Assembly (NCBI GenBank): GCA_015232315.1
Contig: JADFZZ010000009.1
Coordinates: 1 to 64,000, forward strand
Direction of reading: 5' to 3'
Length of the DNA: 64,000 bases
DNA from: SAR324 cluster bacterium
GTDB taxonomy: Bacteria > SAR324 > NAC60-12
Positions 1-9,500 of the stretch are shown here, piece by piece; position 1 is the first letter of the stretch, and each line of letters opens with the position of its first letter. The position numbers and the translations under genes are program-made. Below the pieces are notes generated by a model. That model was not told the origin of the DNA. It saw nothing but the letters and a program-made list of their open reading frames with translations, and made no database searches.

Positions 1-1
1 G

Positions 2-103
2 GCAGGGAGTGTGGCCTTGGCTTCGGTGACGGCCTTAAAAAAGAATCAGGAATATCCAACCTGGTTTAAGCATCATGTCCTTGAGTTTAAACTGGTTGCG
101 TAA
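2..103 (+). CDS. Possible 3' end of a gene cut by the window edge
   Basis: The frame beginning at base 2 is open for 33 codons up to a TAA at 101-103 and ends in ...EFKLVA. Its composition looks like real protein (KKNQEYPTWFKHHVLEF), but no family is recognised and the start lies outside the window. The rest of the stretch to base 290 holds only short unconvincing frames. It could equally be chance open sequence. Confidence 0.3.
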   Translation, partial: AGSVALASVTALKKNQEYPTWFKHHVLEFKLVA

Positions 104-290
104 AATACACCTGCACAGGTGGAAATTATTTAGTCTGGTTTTCTCAAAAAGGATTTCCCCGGGGGGAATTGGGGGAGTTACTGGCATTAGCACTGGAAAT
201 AAAAATGAATGGTCTGGAACATCTGATAACGCCACTCAAATAACGGGCATCCTATAAAAATGACCATTGTAGAGCTTCAGCAGGAAGGAA

Positions 291-323
291 ATCCGCCATT
301 CACGCTGTTGTTGAATGGCGGAT
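291..323 (-). terminator. Hairpin terminator of the redox operon
   Basis: A perfect 12-bp inverted repeat (ATCCGCCATTCA at 291-302, TGAATGGCGGAT at 312-323) with a 9-nt loop lies 8 bp beyond the stop codon of the ferredoxin-domain gene. On the minus strand the downstream tract is only moderately T-rich (TTCCTTCCTG). It is therefore a strong hairpin in the right place rather than a textbook intrinsic terminator. Confidence 0.65.
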
Positions 324-331
324 GCAGAATA

Positions 332-1006
332 TTACTGGAATTTTTTGGCGCGTTCAACCCATTTTGCCACGTCTTTCTCCTTAGGGTCTTGAGGATCTCC
401 GGGATGGATGATCTGCGAAGGACATTTTTCAGCGGCTTTGACAATATCCCTGAAGGGGCCGCCCTTGGGATTTTTGACAAAAGCTTTTTTCTCGGCATTG
501 TACGCAAAGATTCCCTTGTTGATGGTGGTACACTCATCACAAGATGTACACAAATTGCTTTCAATCCAGGCAACATCGCCGCCTCCTGCCGCAGGAGCAC
601 TTGCCGCGGGTGTTTCAGCAGACGATGAAGATGGCGCCGATCCGACTGGAGCCGATGCTGGCATTTGAAAAGCGGCCAGGTCCAAACCCTCTGTACTTCC
701 GCCTGTAAGCTGAACCACCAGATTCTGGATTGCCTGTGCCACAGCCTTTTTCTTCAGTTCTCCAAACGTTGCTTCGATTTCATTCTCAATGCCTTTGAGT
801 ATACTGCCTTTATCTTCAAATAATTTCAGCAGATCCTTGAGCATGTTGTAAGTACTCAAGACTTCCTTGCGCATTGCGTTCTGGTCACCCGCACCATTGA
901 TCAGCATGGATTCCAGTTGTTCCAGTGTTTTTGGAACTTGTTTGAATAATGACTCAACTCTTGTTCTCCAGACTTCTTCAATCAATGTGGTGATTTTCTG
1001 TTCCAT
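332..1006 (-). CDS. Ferredoxin-domain protein with helical N-terminus
   Basis: This 224-residue protein ends the Rnf gene block. Residues 1 to about 105 look alpha-helical, residues about 110-145 are an Ala/Ser/Pro-rich linker, and the C-terminal 80 residues are a single-cluster ferredoxin with C-x2-C-x2-C (CTSCDEC) and a distant CP. That pattern is expected to bind one [4Fe-4S] cluster. Similar ferredoxin modules occur with 2-oxoacid:ferredoxin oxidoreductases, so a role as electron carrier between the oxidoreductase at 6588 and Rnf is plausible but inferred. The helical N-terminal half is not recognised. It lies 24 bp after the NqrM-like gene and is followed by a strong hairpin. The ATG has only a weak ribosome-binding site. 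Confidence 0.75.
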   Translation of the reverse strand: MEQKITTLIEEVWRTRVESLFKQVPKTLEQLESMLINGAGDQNAMRKEVLSTYNMLKDLLKLFEDKGSILKGIENEIEATFGELKKKAVAQAIQNLVVQLTGGSTEGLDLAAFQMPASAPVGSAPSSSSAETPAASAPAAGGGDVAWIESNLCTSCDECTTINKGIFAYNAEKKAFVKNPKGGPFRDIVKAAEKCPSQIIHPGDPQDPKEKDVAKWVERAKKFQ

Positions 1007-1030
1007 GTTTGTTTTCCCGAAAGGAATTTA

Positions 1031-1198
1031 TTATTTTGAGTCGCAATGGTCCGCACTTACGCAACCACAGCACCCGTGTCCACATAAACTTTCATCTTCC
1101 TGAGTTCCATTCCATTTTCTGCCCAGTGACTGTACCCCCACCCAAAGAAACAGTAGTGCGGCAACACTCATGATTGCGATCAGATAATGAAACAGCAT
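1031..1198 (-). CDS. NqrM-like small Cys-rich membrane protein
   Basis: The ATG at 1198 is preceded by GGGAGG located in the end of rnfA, which decides this start over a longer frame from 1255; the product has 55 residues. Residues 2-20 form one membrane segment and the tail is Cys-rich (CGHGCCGC...HC). This layout resembles NqrM (DUF539), which helps install iron in the Cys-ligated centre between NqrD and NqrE; those subunits are homologous to RnfE and RnfA. Only 1 bp separates it from rnfA. I infer an Rnf maturation role. FeoB-associated Cys-rich proteins have a similar look and are the main alternative. It is short enough to be missed by automated callers. Confidence 0.6.
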   Translation of the reverse strand: MLFHYLIAIMSVAALLFLWVGVQSLGRKWNGTQEDESLCGHGCCGCVSADHCDSK

Positions 1199-1199
1199 G

Positions 1200-1781
1200 C
1201 TAACCTCCCAAACCGGCAAACCCCATAAAAGACATGGAAAGAATGCCACCAACAATCAGTGTCAAGGCCGCGCCTTCCATGAGATTGGGCACCTTGGCAA
1301 GTTCCAGTTCTTCCCTCAAGCCGGACATGATGATCAAAGCCAGAGTGAAGCCCAATCCTCCGCCAAACGCAAAAACAAGTGATTGTATAAAATCATATTG
1401 TCGATTGGTCTGAAACAGTGCCACGGCCAAAATAGCGCAGTTTGTTGTGATCAAGGGCAGAAAAATTCCCAGAGATCGAAATAACGCCGGACTGGTTTTT
1501 TTAATGAACATTTCCACCAGTTGAACTGTTGCCGCAATCACTACGATGTAAGCGATCAGTTGCAGATATTGTGCTTGAAACGCATCCAGTATGCTATTGA
1601 TGGCATAGGCACATGCCGAACTCACCAGCATCACAAAGGTAACAGCGACCCCCATCCTCGACGCTGTACTGACTTTTCCGGAAACGCCCAGGAACGGGCA
1701 TATTCCTAGAAAGTAGCTCAACACAAAATTGTTGATGATGACCGCATTGATAAAAATGGTACTTAAGGAATCATTATTCAT
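1200..1781 (-). CDS. rnfA: Rnf electron transport complex subunit A
   Basis: This is a 193-residue integral membrane protein with about six transmembrane segments, the usual length for RnfA/RsxA. The family signature is clear: an early NNFVLSYFLGICPFLGVSG segment and a later TTNCAILAVALF segment, each supplying a conserved cysteine. RnfA pairs with RnfE and the two share a Cys-ligated iron centre within the membrane. It follows rnfE by 85 bp and is directly followed by the NqrM-like gene. Confidence 0.95.
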   Translation of the reverse strand: MNNDSLSTIFINAVIINNFVLSYFLGICPFLGVSGKVSTASRMGVAVTFVMLVSSACAYAINSILDAFQAQYLQLIAYIVVIAATVQLVEMFIKKTSPALFRSLGIFLPLITTNCAILAVALFQTNRQYDFIQSLVFAFGGGLGFTLALIIMSGLREELELAKVPNLMEGAALTLIVGGILSMSFMGFAGLGG

Positions 1782-1866
1782 AATAGATTACAGCTAAGTG
1801 TCATTGGCAATTGCTCATTATTTGAGCCACTTTACACGTAATTGATCGTCTTCATCCAGTGTTTGA

Positions 1867-2541
1867 CTAGCCTGCCACACGGGCTGTTTTTGCTACAGCA
1901 GGTTGCGTTTTTGTTGCTTTATACCAGCGGTTGATCCGGTTATAAATCATCAAGAGAATTCCCAACGCAAAAAATCCGCCGCCCGGGAGAATCATGACAA
2001 TCCATGGTTGATAATTGGGGCCAAACAAGGGAATTCCGGCAAAAGAACCATTACCGATCACTTCCCGAAAAGATCCCATGCAGGTGATCGCAAAAACAAA
2101 TCCCGCACCGGTTCCTGTGGAGGCAATGATGGATGGAATCACTTTGTTTTTGGACGCAAACGATTCCGCCTGCCCCAGGATGATGCAATTCACCACGATC
2201 AGGGAGATGAAAGCGCCGAGGCTCTTGTGGATATCCAGACTGATGGCCTGGATGATGTATTCAGCAACTGTGACAAACGTCGCGATGATCAGGATATAGG
2301 TGGCGATGCGCACTTGTTTGGGAATAAAATTTCTCAATGCTGACACCAGTGCGCTGGACATCACCAGAACAAACATGGTTGCAAGGCCCATTGAAACAGC
2401 GTTGATCACTGAATTCGATACAGCCAGAGTTGGACACATTCCCAATAACTGGACAAACACAGGGTTTTCCTTCCATAAGCCTTTAATAAACAGATCTGCT
2501 GATCTGGTTTCGTTCGTTGAACTCATTGAATGGCCTGCCAT
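1867..2541 (-). CDS. rnfE: Rnf electron transport complex subunit E
   Basis: This 224-residue polytopic membrane protein carries the RnfE/NqrD hallmarks: KENPVFVQLLGMCPTLAVSNS near the N-terminus and VVNCIILGQAE in the middle, both with the conserved Cys. It is the inverted-topology partner of RnfA. The ATG at 2541 overlaps the rnfG stop by one base (TAATG). A second ATG five codons later (2526) is also possible. The extended C-terminal tail after the last membrane helix is basic. Confidence 0.95.
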   Translation of the reverse strand: MAGHSMSSTNETRSADLFIKGLWKENPVFVQLLGMCPTLAVSNSVINAVSMGLATMFVLVMSSALVSALRNFIPKQVRIATYILIIATFVTVAEYIIQAISLDIHKSLGAFISLIVVNCIILGQAESFASKNKVIPSIIASTGTGAGFVFAITCMGSFREVIGNGSFAGIPLFGPNYQPWIVMILPGGGFFALGILLMIYNRINRWYKATKTQPAVAKTARVAG

Positions 2542-3221
2542 TATTTTTCTCCGCGCAAACGAGTCAGATTTTTATTGATCAGTGGCACCATTTGCTGGGT
2601 GCTTTGATTCATGAGTTTTCCAATTGCCTTGGATGAAATGGTTGCTCCTGTGATGCCATCAATCTGCCATGGATGCGTTTTAGCACCTTGTTTGACCGTG
2701 ACCACCTCATTCAACAATCCATCCAGAGTATCATTCAGTGAGACATCCAGTTTTTCAAAATTTGCCCGGAAGTTTTCTTCTTTCTCAATTTTATCGCCTA
2801 ATCCCGGAGTTTCCTTGCTTTCCAATACTTTCATCCCTACAACCGCCTGTTGGTCTGGTGAATAGCCATACAACACTTTGATCTTGTCGGCATATCCCTG
2901 ACCACTCGCCTCAATGGCTATGCCAGTCAAATTGTTTTCATTGTCATAGCCGGCAAACAGCATGAGTCCTTTGTCTGATGGTTCCTTGACCGGAATCACG
3001 GCATCGCCTTCCACCATAAAGTTGGAAACTTTAGTCGTGTGGGGAACCACTTCAAAAATTGCTTTTTGAAGGGCTATTGCTTTGTTCTTTTTGATGGTGG
3101 GCAACGTGATTTGAAAGGCCATCACTATCAATAATCCTGATATCATCGCAATTCCAGCCAAAGCCCGGATCATTGGGATTGAACTTGGTGTGTCAGTTTT
3201 TTCCTGGATTGTCGCAGTCAT
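2541..3221 (-). CDS. rnfG: Rnf electron transport complex subunit G
   Basis: The chosen start at 3221 overlaps the rnfD stop by 4 bp (ATGA) and gives 226 residues; the longer frame to 3377 would run deep into rnfD. There is one N-terminal membrane anchor (residues about 20-40) and a periplasmic FMN-binding domain. The flavin attachment motif is near the C-terminus (ITGATISS), where FMN is joined to the Thr through a phosphoester. RnfG passes electrons between RnfD and the other subunits. Confidence 0.93.
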   Translation of the reverse strand: MTATIQEKTDTPSSIPMIRALAGIAMISGLLIVMAFQITLPTIKKNKAIALQKAIFEVVPHTTKVSNFMVEGDAVIPVKEPSDKGLMLFAGYDNENNLTGIAIEASGQGYADKIKVLYGYSPDQQAVVGMKVLESKETPGLGDKIEKEENFRANFEKLDVSLNDTLDGLLNEVVTVKQGAKTHPWQIDGITGATISSKAIGKLMNQSTQQMVPLINKNLTRLRGEK

Positions 3222-4249
3222 ACGTTTTTGGTTCCATACACACGGGTTCTGGCCACACGATCCAGTAAAGGAAAAACCGCGTTGCCTAAAATAATCGCAT
3301 ATTGCACTCCTTCCGGAAGACCGCCCCAGAATCGAATGATGACGATCAATACACCTATCAGAATGGCATAGAGCCAAACACCGATGGGGGTGAGGGGAGA
3401 AGAAACCATATCTGTTGCCATAAAGATCGCGCCAAGCATGAGTCCACCTGACATCAACATAAAGAACGGATATGGATATCGCACGCTGTCATAAGAATAA
3501 AAAATGGTGCTCATGATAAACACGGACAACAAAATTCCGGTTGGAATCCGCCAGTCTAACATTTTTCTAACACCAAGATACACGCCACAGGCCAACAGAA
3601 GAAGTGGTGAAACCTCGCCGATGGAACTGTGTGTGCTCCCCAGAAACAGCGGCATGAAGTCTGTGAATATGTTTTCAAATTTCATCATTCCCAGCGGTGT
3701 CGCACCTGTCACGGCATCAACGACAACGGGTTTCATGAACGGCGCTGTGAGCGTGGTTGGCAGAAAACTGGTGAACCGTCCATCAGCCCAGGCGTTATTC
3801 CAGGTTGCGATCGAAACAGGAAAGGTCGCCTGTAAAAAGATCCGGCCTACGAGTGCTGGATTGAAGGGATTCGAACCCAAGCCACCAAAGGCCCATTTTC
3901 CAGCGGACATGGCTACAAAACTTCCAACCACGGCCATCCATAGTGGAAAACCCGGAGGAAGTGTCAGACCCAGCAATAAACCAGTGATGGTAGCGGAATA
4001 ATCTTTGACAGGAGAAGGTTCATCCTTGTCTTTGGAAATAAGTCTCCAGAACATCTGTTCAAACAGCACACAACTGATTGTTGTGGTCAACACCACGGTC
4101 AGTGCGCTCAAACCATATTTGGCGACAGCAAACAGCACAATAGGAACCAGTGCGTAGACCACGTTGAGCATGATCTGCTCCACCGTGACACCCCGTTCCA
4201 CATGTGGAGCTGTGCTTAAATCCAGATCCAGATATTTGCTTTTAATCAA
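3218..4249 (-). CDS. rnfD: Rnf electron transport complex subunit D
   Basis: This is a 343-residue polytopic membrane flavoprotein of the RnfD/NqrB family. The covalent FMN site is visible as TGATPLGM at about residue 190, and family motifs such as FGGLGSNPFNPALVGR occur near residue 130. It overlaps rnfC by 4 bp upstream and rnfG by 4 bp downstream, indicating translational coupling. RnfD is a main membrane ion-translocating subunit of the complex. The sequence alone does not say whether Na+ or H+ is moved. Confidence 0.95.
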   Translation of the reverse strand: MIKSKYLDLDLSTAPHVERGVTVEQIMLNVVYALVPIVLFAVAKYGLSALTVVLTTTISCVLFEQMFWRLISKDKDEPSPVKDYSATITGLLLGLTLPPGFPLWMAVVGSFVAMSAGKWAFGGLGSNPFNPALVGRIFLQATFPVSIATWNNAWADGRFTSFLPTTLTAPFMKPVVVDAVTGATPLGMMKFENIFTDFMPLFLGSTHSSIGEVSPLLLLACGVYLGVRKMLDWRIPTGILLSVFIMSTIFYSYDSVRYPYPFFMLMSGGLMLGAIFMATDMVSSPLTPIGVWLYAILIGVLIVIIRFWGGLPEGVQYAIILGNAVFPLLDRVARTRVYGTKNV

Positions 4250-5565
4250 TTTGACCTCGCTCGATTAACTTTTTTGGCAACACGGAATAAATGCACCAGC
4301 GGAATATGGGAAGGACACACATAGGAACAACTGCCGCATTCGAAGCAATCGCCGAGATTGAATTCGGCCGCCATGTCCTCGTAGCGTTCTTTTTGGGCCA
4401 GTCTTCCCAGTTTTGATGGATTCAGATGAATCGGACATGCCCGCACACATTCTCCGCACTGAATACAAGGTTGGACGCGATGCCCAAGTTGCCTCATCTC
4501 TCGTTCAGACAAAACAATAATCCCTGTGATACCTTTGGTCACAGGCGTTTCCAGAAAAGCCACACCTTTACCCATCATGGGACCACCCAATACGACTTGT
4601 CGAGCCTTGTCGTTGAAACCGACTTCATCCAGCATAAAATTCAAGGGGGTTCCAATGGGGATAAGGTAATTTCCCGGGCGATCAATGCCTTCGCCAGCAA
4701 GAGTGATGACCCGTTCAATCACACCGCGTCCTTTGGGAAGCAATCTGCCAATTTCCGCGACAGTGGTCACATTGGAAATGATCAGTCCAATATCAGCCGG
4801 TAAACCTCGCGTTGGAATATCCATACCAAACAAGGCACGGGTTATCATTTTTTCAGCACCCTGTGGGTATTTAGTCTGAAGCGTTTCTACAGAAAATTTG
4901 GGATCATTGCCGATGGCTTTTTTTAATGTTTCGACAGCATCCATTTTGTTGGATTCCACCGCAATCACGATTTTCTCAACACCGGTGGCTTTGGCGATCA
5001 ACCGTGAACCTGTTACGACATCCTGTGCCTGTTCCAGCATCACCCTGTGATCCGCCGTCATATAAGGTTCACACTCACAGCCATTGAGAACAAGGGTGTG
5101 AACTTTTTTTCCTGAGGGCGGACTGTATTTAACGTGGGTATGAAACGCCGCGCCACCCAGGCCGACCATACCGATTTCCTGAATTCCCTGAATGATTTGG
5201 GCAGGAGTCAGTGAATCCACATCGACGGGCGTTTCCACCTGAATGGATTGATCAGAACCGGGATAGGGCTGAAGGATGATGGCTGGAGCCATAACTCCAT
5301 CCATATTGAGCGATTCACCGATCCGGGTCACAACGCCTGTTGTCGGGGCATGAACCGGGACAGACATCATACCCTGGACTTCAGCGATTTTTTGTCCACG
5401 CAATACTTCCTGACCTTCACGGACGATGGGGCGGGATGCCTTGCCAATATTGGGAGCGAGCAACATGACCAGATTCGGCGGAAAAGGAAAACGCTGAATA
5501 GGCAGGGTTGCTGTGTGTTTGGCTTCCGGGGGATGAATCCCGTGACTGAATGTTCTGAATACCAT
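4246..5565 (-). CDS. rnfC: Rnf electron transport complex subunit C
   Basis: This 439-residue soluble subunit carries the NADH and FMN site and two [4Fe-4S] clusters. The N-terminus has the RnfC barrel-sandwich region, then the NADH/FMN domain (GLGGAAFHTHVKYSP). Two cluster motifs lie near the C-terminus: CIQCGECVRACP and CFECGSCSYVCP. It lacks the long C-terminal repeats of enterobacterial RsxC and so resembles the short form found in anaerobes. It begins the tight C-D-G-E-A run and follows the FNR-type gene by 23 bp. Confidence 0.95.
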   Translation of the reverse strand: MVFRTFSHGIHPPEAKHTATLPIQRFPFPPNLVMLLAPNIGKASRPIVREGQEVLRGQKIAEVQGMMSVPVHAPTTGVVTRIGESLNMDGVMAPAIILQPYPGSDQSIQVETPVDVDSLTPAQIIQGIQEIGMVGLGGAAFHTHVKYSPPSGKKVHTLVLNGCECEPYMTADHRVMLEQAQDVVTGSRLIAKATGVEKIVIAVESNKMDAVETLKKAIGNDPKFSVETLQTKYPQGAEKMITRALFGMDIPTRGLPADIGLIISNVTTVAEIGRLLPKGRGVIERVITLAGEGIDRPGNYLIPIGTPLNFMLDEVGFNDKARQVVLGGPMMGKGVAFLETPVTKGITGIIVLSEREMRQLGHRVQPCIQCGECVRACPIHLNPSKLGRLAQKERYEDMAAEFNLGDCFECGSCSYVCPSHIPLVHLFRVAKKVNRARSN

Positions 5566-5588
5566 TTGATTCGTACCGATGGATGTTT

Positions 5589-6440
5589 TTAGTAAAGCAG
5601 TTCAACCCAGCGTCCGCCTGCAACCAGTTCGGCTTTGCGGGATTCCCATTTTTCCTCAGAACCTGCGACTTTGGCAAAGGCCTGATCAATGGCCTCCTTC
5701 ATTTTTTTGAGTCCTGCCATATAAACAAGGGTGTTGGCATGGGTGATCATGCCCCAGATTTCTTTGCTGTTCTGTTCAAAGGCCTGTTCAAAATTGACCG
5801 GTTCTCCCAGAAATGGCCTGGGACTGACAGCCTGGAAAGCCTTGAATGTCTTTTCGTCATAATAATTGACAAAGTCATCCTTCTGGTTATTCATATACAT
5901 CAATTCCATGCCTGTTTTTCCACCATAATACAGCCTTACTTTGCCTTTCCAGCCACCATGTTGTTTGTAAATATTCTGAATCAAACCTCGGAAGGGCGCA
6001 ATGCCTGTTCCCTGTGCAATTAACAGCAAATTTGAGGCTTTATCTTCAGGAATCTTAAACGGACCGGGGAATGGACCAACAATCATGATTTTGTCTTCCA
6101 GTTTGGAATCACACAGATAGTTAGAGGCGACGCCCTTGTATTGTTCGCCATTGAATTCATCCACATACGTACAACGTTTGACACACATGTCAATGAGCGT
6201 TTTCCCGTTTTTCTTTTCTATTCCCGCAACACCGTAGAGTCTGAAATGGTATGGATTTCCAAACTCGTGAGGACCTGGAACAAGAACTCCAAAATTTGCG
6301 CCTGCGTCGAAAGCAGAATCTTCTCCTGGAATTTCAAGGATAAGATTTCTGGCTTCCTCGCCATTTTTTGCGGTTGCGATCACTTCATTTTTTTTGATGA
6401 CCCCGGTAATGGTTTTGCTGATGTCATAGTTTTCGATCAT
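5589..6440 (-). CDS. Plant-type ferredoxin-NADP(+) reductase
   Basis: The ATG at 6440 is preceded by AGGAG at good spacing, so I prefer it to the longer frame from 6533; the product is 283 residues. It matches plant/cyanobacterial-type FNR: FAD motif RLYGVAG, the SNYLCD segment, pyridine-nucleotide motif GTGIAPFRG, and a C-terminal aromatic residue in GGRWVELLY, which stacks on the flavin in this family. It would exchange electrons between ferredoxin or flavodoxin and NADP(H). Lying between the pyruvate:ferredoxin oxidoreductase and rnfC, it adds a soluble exit for reduced ferredoxin beside the membrane Rnf route. The direction in vivo is not known. Confidence 0.85.
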   Translation of the reverse strand: MIENYDISKTITGVIKKNEVIATAKNGEEARNLILEIPGEDSAFDAGANFGVLVPGPHEFGNPYHFRLYGVAGIEKKNGKTLIDMCVKRCTYVDEFNGEQYKGVASNYLCDSKLEDKIMIVGPFPGPFKIPEDKASNLLLIAQGTGIAPFRGLIQNIYKQHGGWKGKVRLYYGGKTGMELMYMNNQKDDFVNYYDEKTFKAFQAVSPRPFLGEPVNFEQAFEQNSKEIWGMITHANTLVYMAGLKKMKEAIDQAFAKVAGSEEKWESRKAELVAGGRWVELLY

Positions 6441-6550
6441 GTTCAACTCCTGCCGTTTGATAAGAGATATGATAAATTCAATTTCCAAATCTGCATTCTG
6501 TAGAGGCACACCGGTTATAGGCCATTGATGCATAATTGCCCATCATCCCT

Positions 6551-6577
6551 GGAGACGCACGATCATGCGTCTCTACC
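6551..6577. repeat. Dispersed GAGACG...CGTCTC palindrome, copy 1
   Basis: The arms GAGACGCA and TGCGTCTC with a 6-nt centre form a small palindrome in the gap between the oxidoreductase and the FNR-type gene. It belongs to a family with related copies at 15174, 27915, 48706, 48803 and 52879. This copy has the most diverged centre. Confidence 0.6.
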
Positions 6578-6587
6578 CCGATATGAA

Positions 6588-9500
6588 TCAGTTGGAATCA
6601 ATGTTGGACAATTGCACCAGTTTTTGTGCCAGTTGAGCGATCATTTTAGTTCGGACATTATTCGCAATGTCATCCTCACTAACCTGCTTCACATCCACTC
6701 CCGCGATATTCTTGATGGCACGCCAGTAACTGAGTCGATCCTCTGTGGATTTAACAATCGGATCAGCCACAATGACTCGTGACAAATGACCTTTTTTATT
6801 GGTGGCCCAGATGAATGGAAACTTACCGTCCCGTGCGTCTTCATCCAGTTCAATGAACTGTGCAATCGGAATCATTTTCTCATCATTCCATGTGTCACGA
6901 GGAGCTTCACGATAATGCTTGCGGAATCGGGCTTCGGTTGCCGCAAAGTCAGCAAAGGTCATTTCGACCTCCATCGTCGCCTGTTCGCCATTTTCATTGC
7001 TGTATTTCAGGGTGTATGTCGGCCAGTTCTTATCCATGTCCGGATTGCCATCGAGATTCAGGCACTCACTCGGAGTTGTGCCTTTGTCCGGATTATAGCG
7101 GATCATTGGATATGCGCGTGATTCAAGGGCCAGTTTGGCCTGATGGGTGGCCATGTCATCTCCGATTCCATGCTCTGGCTGACAACTGGTGTAAATATTG
7201 AAAAGGGCAGGACGGTGACTCATCAATCCTTCAATAAACCCTTCCAGCAGATGGGATGTCGATGCCAGGCTGCTTTGGAGCACATACGAAGTACGATGAG
7301 CAATGCCGATAAAGCTCATTTCCTTGCGGATTTCCTCTTTTCCTTTCATGACCTTGCCATAATGTGCCATGTCGGAAATCTGTCCGGTGAATCCTGACGT
7401 ACACGCCTGACCGCCTGTGTTTGAATAAACCTGAGTATCCAGCACGACTACCTTGATCGGCATTCCGGACATCATCATTCGGGATAGATTCTGGAATCCA
7501 ATGTCATACATAGCGCCATCACCACCGACTGCTACAACGGGAGGACACAGCAGAAATTCTTCTTCTGTGAAATTTTTCCAGGTAAAATATGTCATATCGA
7601 CAGACTCAGCTTTTCCGGAAAGCTCATTTTCGGCTTCACGGACAAATCTGAACCCTTCTGCCATGCGTTGCATGTGTCCTTCAAACAGACCCATCGCCAC
7701 AGAGGGACTATCCTGGAACAAATGATTGGTCCAGGGAAATGGATAAGGGTTGATCGGATAGGTACTTCCCCACACAGAGGAGCATCCGGTGGAATTGACA
7801 ATTCCCATACTGGCCCGACCGTTTCCGGTGATCCCTCGCATGTATTGCCATTTTAGTTTTTTCAGTCCGGCAATGATTCCTGAAACATTGGACAACCATT
7901 CTGTATCAAGTGGCTGTCGGTCTGAATCAAGCTGACTTGCCAGGTCGGCCAGTGTCATATCGTGGTTATCAAATTTATGCACAACCTGTTGCAGAAGATC
8001 GGTGTTGGTGATGTTCACCGTCAGTTTGGCTTTGACATGCTGTTCCAGCCGAACAATCAGATCATCAATTTTAAGCAGTTGTTTCTGAACACGTGGTTGC
8101 ATCAAGGCGGTTACCGCGGCAGTGAACATGTGAAGTACCGTTTTTTCAGCACATCCCAAACATGCTCCATCTCCCCCGACCATCACATTATACATTTGTT
8201 TGTCGAGCAACAGTGTTTCCAGGGCACCAATCCCTTCTTCCAGATTATCAATCCTGATAAATTTCTCCGGGGTATTGGGCAGATCCAGCCAGAAATCCCA
8301 TTTCCGTTGCATTTTCGCAACTGCGTCTTCAGTTTGTGGAATCGCTTTCAAGGCTTCATCACCACAAACTTTCACACATTCCATACAACCTTTGCAAGTG
8401 TAGGGATTGACTGTAATCGAAAGCAAGCCACCTGAACCTTTTTCTTTCTTTTCCTTGAGTCCGAAAAATGGACGAGTGACAGAAAATTGAAATTCCTCCA
8501 GTTCCTTGCGCAACTCATTGAATTCCACTTCAAGTTCCTGTTTTTCTTTGGCTTCTCCGGCAAAGGATGTCAGTGTATTCGAAATCGCCCGTTCCACATG
8601 CAGTTTGACAGAATCTTTGTCAGTTCCCTGATCAATCAATTGTCTCAGAACCTTTTCACTGGAACGTACAGCCTTACGCAGATGCTTGAGTTCTACACCA
8701 CGTTTCTCGAGGCGTTTGATACCAGTCTGGAAAATTTCTCCCAGATCACTCACCAGTCCGGGAATTGCGGAGTCAGGACACGCCACCCAGCAGTTACCGC
8801 AGGCGGTGCAGTTTTCAGCAATCCATTCGGGATATTCGAAACGGATATTTGTCATGTCCTTGAACACGCCGGTGGACGCTGGAATCAGTCCTGTGCTTGA
8901 AAACGGATCGGCCAGAATGTTGTTGCCTTCGCCAACTTTGTAAAAATAACCGATTTGCTCCCAGAACCGATGAATATCGGTGGTGTGGGTGTCATTGATC
9001 GGCATTTTCTTGAGCATGAAGGGCAAGACATCTTGCTTGACAGCATCGCTTCCCAACGTTTTATTGGTGATTTCATGGGTTGCAGCATAACCACGCTGAA
9101 CCACTCTCAGGTTATCATCAACGATCCTTCGACCTTTGGAACCGAATTTGTGTTCCAATTGATGTTCAATTGTTTTGAACAATTCTTCCTCGGATAATTT
9201 GGCAGCAGATTTAACCGAGGATGTCGCAAAAAAGGAGCCCTGGAATGCGATCCCTTGCATTCTGTATTGTAATTCAGGATCGGAGGCTTCTGATTTGGCA
9301 ATGGCAAACGCGTCAATATAGAAAATCCGGTAATTCTTTTTAATGATGATTTCCTGGTATTTTCTTGGAATGGACTTCCATACCTTGTCCTGATCTTCAA
9401 GATCGCTCTGAATGATGAACACGCCGCCTTCCTTGAGTCCGGCCAACGGATTGGAATGTTTGAACACATTGGGATCCGGAGACAGTACAACATCCACGAA

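Noticed and set aside
75-257. Short plus-strand frame near the left edge
   Set aside because: Low-complexity Gly/Ile content, no ribosome-binding site and no recognisable family.
2541-3377. Longer rnfG from 3377
   Set aside because: The extra 52 residues overlap rnfD and are an out-of-frame shadow. The ATGA overlap at 3218-3221 gives the normal start.
3867-3884. tRNA-like T-loop sequence (GGGATTCGAACCC)
   Set aside because: It lies inside rnfD, encodes a conserved SNPFNPAL segment on the other strand, and no cloverleaf can be formed around it.
7962-8435. Long plus-strand frames inside the oxidoreductase gene
   Set aside because: They are antisense shadows of a strongly recognised gene and have no homologous features.
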